A stretch of 64,000 nt of DNA from Amphiura filiformis (Eukaryota; Echinodermata; Ophiuroidea; Amphilepidida; Amphiuridae): assembly GCF_039555335.1 (NCBI RefSeq), contig NC_092628.1, forward strand, positions 99,095,893-99,159,892, given 5' to 3'. The notes below the pieces were generated by a model, which made no database searches, was not told the DNA's origin, and saw only the letters and a list, made by a program, of their open reading frames with translations. Of the stretch, positions 59,979-64,000 are shown one piece after another. A program made the translations under genes and the position numbers. Each line of letters starts with the position of its first letter. Position 1 is the first letter of the stretch.

Positions 59979-62594
59979 ACCACGAGGGACATCTCCAGGA
60001 TCGGTACAGATCATATCTTCCTTCCAAACCCCTTCATGTTGTAGATTTGTAATCCACTTTTTCACCAAAATACATATATAATAATGTTTACATGGATATG
60101 AAATCACCGACAATTTGATTTTCAGATGTTTGTAGGAAAAAGAAATGTTTTTGTGTACACATCAATATTATCTGCAATTTTTTCCTTTATAGAATTGACT
60201 TTTTTTTTAAAACTGTGTTTTGTGAATCCAGTGATTACATATACTGCCTATGAAATATATAAACAATTATATTTATTATCAACAAATCCAAATCGGGCAT
60301 GGGAGCGATTAAGTAACACCAAGCTGTGTAAGTTTTTCGTTCGTTCATGGGTGATCTTGGTGTTGTAAGTAAAAGCTGATCAGCATGATGCAATTTTCTG
60401 CATTTTTCAGGAAGATGATACTGAGAAAGGAAAAAAAATGCAAAAAAATTTTATAACCAAATAATTGGGAGTTAGATTGTTTTGTATCCTTTGACACCTC
60501 ATTTGTCTAGATTTGAGATCCAAGTACCGTATACTAACGATGTTAACAGCTGAGTCACAGTGGCAATACAATTATTATAATTATTATCCTTAGGATGAAG
60601 CAAATTTCTAAATGTGTTCATTTTGTCATATAGCATGATAAAAGTAAATTTTTGTATAATGAAACATAAGTAACATACATAAGCATATTGATAGTTGAAC
60701 TTTTAAGGTGCATGCATAATGTGTCTACTGTTGATATAAATAGTTGAGGGAATTATTATAAAACTTGTTACCTAGGGGTAGAGGAAACAATGTTTGAATA
60801 ATTAAATGTTTGTTTATTATGTTCAAACAGGAAATATTTAACTAGGTGACAGTTTATTAATTTTTAAAAAGTATTAACTATTGCAGATTTCTTTATCACT
60901 GTTTATCATAAGTAGTATAGGGTATGTCCTGTCAAGTCTGTTTATACTATTATGAATAACTGAAAATGTGCATAGATATGAATTTCTTTTCCACATGATT
61001 GCTGGAAATGGGCAATATATCTTCTTAGTAATCAAGACCATAGTGGAAATGGGAAGATCAAAAAGAAAATCCTAATATGGGTGATATTTATACCTTAGCA
61101 GGCCTTGAAATTCCGGGAGACCACCAAGGCCATGGCCTCTGGTGCCCTTAGTCTTAGCCTTGATGCTCCTTAATTCAAAGCATTCTTTGGTGTAAAGTGG
61201 CCTTTGTGCCATTTGCTCACTGATCTTGAAAATGAGTGCCCTTGAATGTGAATTTTGAGGCCTGTACCTCAGTGACAGTATTGTGCTACTGTGTTAAACT
61301 GAGTGGATTTCTGTTTTAAATTCCAACATGAGTTGTGATATAATAGTTATACAAAAAAAAAATACTGAGATATGTAAACCAAATTTGAATTTGTTTCAAT
61401 TAATTCATGGGGGGTACAATCCATGTGACGCTTTGCATCAATACATTGATACAGTATAGGCATCTGGACCACTTTAAATATGTTGTAAATACTTTCAGAA
61501 AGTTAATTTTGTTGGGCATCATTCTCCAGAATGGAGAACATGTTTTGCTCTTCCCAGTTTGATGTGCTCTAATTGCCATACAGATAGGCAAAAAGATGGA
61601 TATATCTATGTAAAGAGTATGCTTTGACAGCATCTTTGTACAGATAAAATATTTTGTTCTTTTTTGTGTGTTTACAAGAAATATTACTACAGACAGCTAT
61701 TTTCAACTTGTACAACTTTTTTTGAGTAAAATTGTATGATAATTATGAAAGCATGCCAAATATTTTTGTCTTGTAATGATATGTTGGACAAAAGAATCAT
61801 TCGAGGTGGTCACTTTCAACAGGTGCATGGTTAAGTGGAAATAAATTTTGTTGTATCTAGCGTAGCAATGTGCATGTAAGCAGTCGTAGATCATTCCACT
61901 GGTTGACTGTTTGCATGTACAACTGGATATCTTGTGAATCATGTTGTATATCGTGATGTGCATATGTACTGTACATCACAGTCAGGGCACACATTGGTGA
62001 TCAGTGACCACAGCTCATATTGGAACTTGGTACAATTACGATACTGAGTGTAGCTTCATTCATGTGCAACAAATATACATCAAAGTTGTGAAGAATTCAC
62101 CTGGGAAATAATGCCTTGACAAGAAACACTTTTAGTATTCCACCTGCAGTGCTGAATCGGTGACCACCTCCAATTAATCTACTGTAATGATGTATTATGC
62201 CCTGATCATACCATACTGTATATATACAGCAGATTTTTTGTGCAGAGAAATATTTCCGTCTAGTTTTTTGCTTGAAACAATGAAAGTGTATAATTCTTCT
62301 ATTTTGATAGTGTGTAAGAAATGTAAAGGTTAAATTCATAAAAATTAAAAAACAAAGAGTGTGTGTCTGGAGGAGGATTGTAGAGAAATGGTGATTCTTA
62401 TTTGATGTATTCCTCTAATATATCTTGTTTTGTTTGATTCATTGTGGTAGCACATTTTATTTTACTTCAAAAGTAAAGGTATTTTAATGTCTCACCTTTT
62501 TCTTAAAGTCATGAAAGTCATTATAAACTTGGGTTTCACTGAAGTATTCAAATTGGACACCACTGTCTGTTGATTGAAGAGGTTCATCAGATCA

Positions 62595-62905
62595 GCTATT
62601 TTGAGTTCATTTGTCAAGACCAAATGAAAAAAAGTTTTTCTGCTGACAGTTTCGCCAGAAACCTTTTGGCTTTCTCAAAGTTTTGATGATGTTATTGATG
62701 ATCCATCTGCTTGGAGCAGGAACCTTGACTGGATGTTTTGATTTTCCCGTAAGTGGTACTCCTGTCTCCAGCATTGGTCTTGAGCAGAGGATCAAAGATG
62801 GATCAATAACATGAACAACATTTTGAGAAAGCCAGAAGGTTTCTGGCTGTCAGCAGAGTTTTCATTTCATCTTGACAAATGAACTCAAAGTAGCTAACCA
62901 CTGTT
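62595..62905. repeat. Long inverted repeat (hairpin) in the presumed PDCD4 3' UTR
   Basis: The left arm contains TTTTGAGTTCATTTGTCAAG, CTGCTGACAGTTTCGCCAGA and TTTTGGCTTTCTCAAA. The right arm contains the inverted equivalents TTTGAGAAAGCCAGAAGG, TCTGGCTGTCAGCAGAG and CTTGACAAATGAACTCAAAG. The arms are about 110 bp with a spacer of about 80 bp. Confidence 0.8.
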
Positions 62906-63486
62906 GTTTGAACTGAAATAACAAATTCTACATTTTTTTTTCAAACTTACAAATCAACAATCTTGATTTGCTTGAAATGACTTTTTAAAATTATTTTTTG
63001 CCAATCATTTACAAAAACTTCTCTCTCATTTAACTTTTAAGGTCATTACTTGTATGGATATTTGTAAAAAATTCTGCCCTAGGGTTGTATTATCCATTTG
63101 TTAGTTTTACTCTGTCAAAAAAAAAAGTAATGTAATTGTGCAAATATTTCCTCATCAAAAACAACTTACAAACATTAATTTCTTAGCTTCTAGATGGGCA
63201 TGTAGAGATCATCTTGGTTTTAGTGCAATTCCAATGTTGTTTTCAACATTGTATGACATGATTTCCAACTTGTACTGTGAACTTTACCTGTGGTAACTAA
63301 AGACAAGCAGGGCACCCCAAACTGAATATTTTCCTCAGACAAGCCTGGATGGAATAGAACCGACTCTTATTTTACATTATATGCAGCCTGTTCCAGTTGA
63401 GGGAGTCCAGTAACAGGTTGTGCAGGCTAGTTGTAATCTGTATGATTTAGTGAAGGTCTTGAGGAGCAAATGTTTTATTGCTCAGC

Positions 63487-63499
63487 AATAAACAATAAA
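63487..63499 (+). promoter_or_regulatory. Tandem AATAAA polyadenylation signals
   Basis: Two AATAAA hexamers 1 bp apart (63487-63492, 63494-63499) lie downstream of PDCD4 on its strand with no competing gene between. A GT/T-rich stretch with TGTGTGTACTTTTATGT follows at about 63570. Assignment to PDCD4 is an inference. Confidence 0.4.
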
Positions 63500-64000
63500 T
63501 ATTATGTTACAAAATATGTGATGAGCACTTGAAAGTGCAATCTGCAGGAATTAATCTGCTCTTGGCAATGATTGTGTGTACTTTTATGTACAAATACAAA
63601 TAATAATTCATCATAATCCCTCACAGCATCAACATATGCTGATGTTCTTGATGGTGGGACAGTCTGTGGGGACTCGGGGAGGACGCTGAAAGTGGAGGGA
63701 ACAGAAATCTCAATTTGGCCATTGTGTAATCTGGGCAGAAAATGAGTTGCAGTCGGTTCAGGTCAGGATAGGTTGGATTTGGGGTAAAAAAACATGCCCT
63801 GCTCTTCTTCAGTGCCAACAAAATTTGTTAAACTTTCAATGGTATTTGTTTTCAATAGTTGGTGAAAGAAAAGTTTTCAACATTTTTCACTGGAACTGTT
63901 ATTTAAAATGATCAACCATTTGAACTTGCAGCTGTCAAGGAACTATACACAACCTCTGATCATCTCTTGTGAGGCAGCAACACTTTGATCAGCCCAAAAT

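Larger units (their letters stand above)
59979..63520 (+). other. Probable PDCD4 3' UTR and downstream sequence
   Basis: There is no further coding exon after the TGA at 59976-59978. The sequence is AT-rich and mostly unique. An isolated AATAAA lies at about 61844. Two overlapping-range signals, AATAAA at 63487-63492 and 63494-63499, make a plausible distal polyadenylation site, giving a 3.5-kb 3' UTR. This is inferred without transcript data. Confidence 0.4.

Overview
The window is animal nuclear DNA. It is AT-rich and intron-rich, and it is dense in small inverted-repeat transposons, retroelement fragments and minisatellites. Three conserved protein-coding genes can be assembled exon by exon with consistent GT/AG splice sites and reading phase. 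They are ADPRH (ADP-ribosylarginine hydrolase; minus strand, 9 coding exons, 352 aa, 14782 down to 3023), CEP20/FOR20 (centrosomal LisH protein; plus strand, 5 coding exons, 177 aa, 24790-30555) and PDCD4 (MA3-domain translation inhibitor; plus strand, 10 coding exons, 464 aa, 37408-59978). Protein divergence, repeat types (Penelope-like and CR1/L2-like elements, tRNA-derived SINEs, many hairpin MITEs) and the very frequent words AGGCCTA and TACATGTA suggest an invertebrate deuterostome, perhaps an echinoderm or hemichordate. This placement is an inference; nothing in the window proves it.

Layout. 1-3022: sequence downstream of ADPRH, with a GGAATTCC-rich repeat cluster at 2240-2880. 3023-14782: ADPRH; its introns hold a decayed LINE in the opposite orientation (about 4960-7990), a CR1/L2-like LINE tail and several foldback elements. 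14783-24789: intergenic DNA between the divergently transcribed ADPRH and CEP20, with a 1-kb palindrome (19294-20312) and several repeats. 24790-30555: CEP20; intron 1 has an inverted-repeat element with a 7-bp target duplication, and intron 4 has a Penelope-like element flanked by inverted arms. 30556-37407: intergenic, with MITEs, a GGTCA-rich minisatellite of about 12 units (33030-34285), a hAT-like MITE with perfect ends and a hairpin element just upstream of PDCD4. 37408-59978: PDCD4, with 8.7 kb of intron 2 full of foldback elements, a 1.1-kb hAT-like element in intron 4 and a telomere-like array in intron 6. 59979-64000: probable long PDCD4 3' UTR ending near tandem AATAAA signals at 63487-63499, with a long hairpin at about 62595-62905.

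The three genes act in unrelated processes (removal of arginine ADP-ribosylation, centriolar satellite/ciliogenesis, control of eIF4A-dependent translation). I see no sign that they form a functional cluster. The most interesting material is in the non-coding structure: the Penelope-like element with a hammerhead-like motif in both arms, the telomere-like array inserted into a small hairpin with an 11-bp duplication, the nuclear-receptor-half-site-like minisatellite, the families of near-perfect palindromes and the hairpin in the presumed PDCD4 3' UTR.
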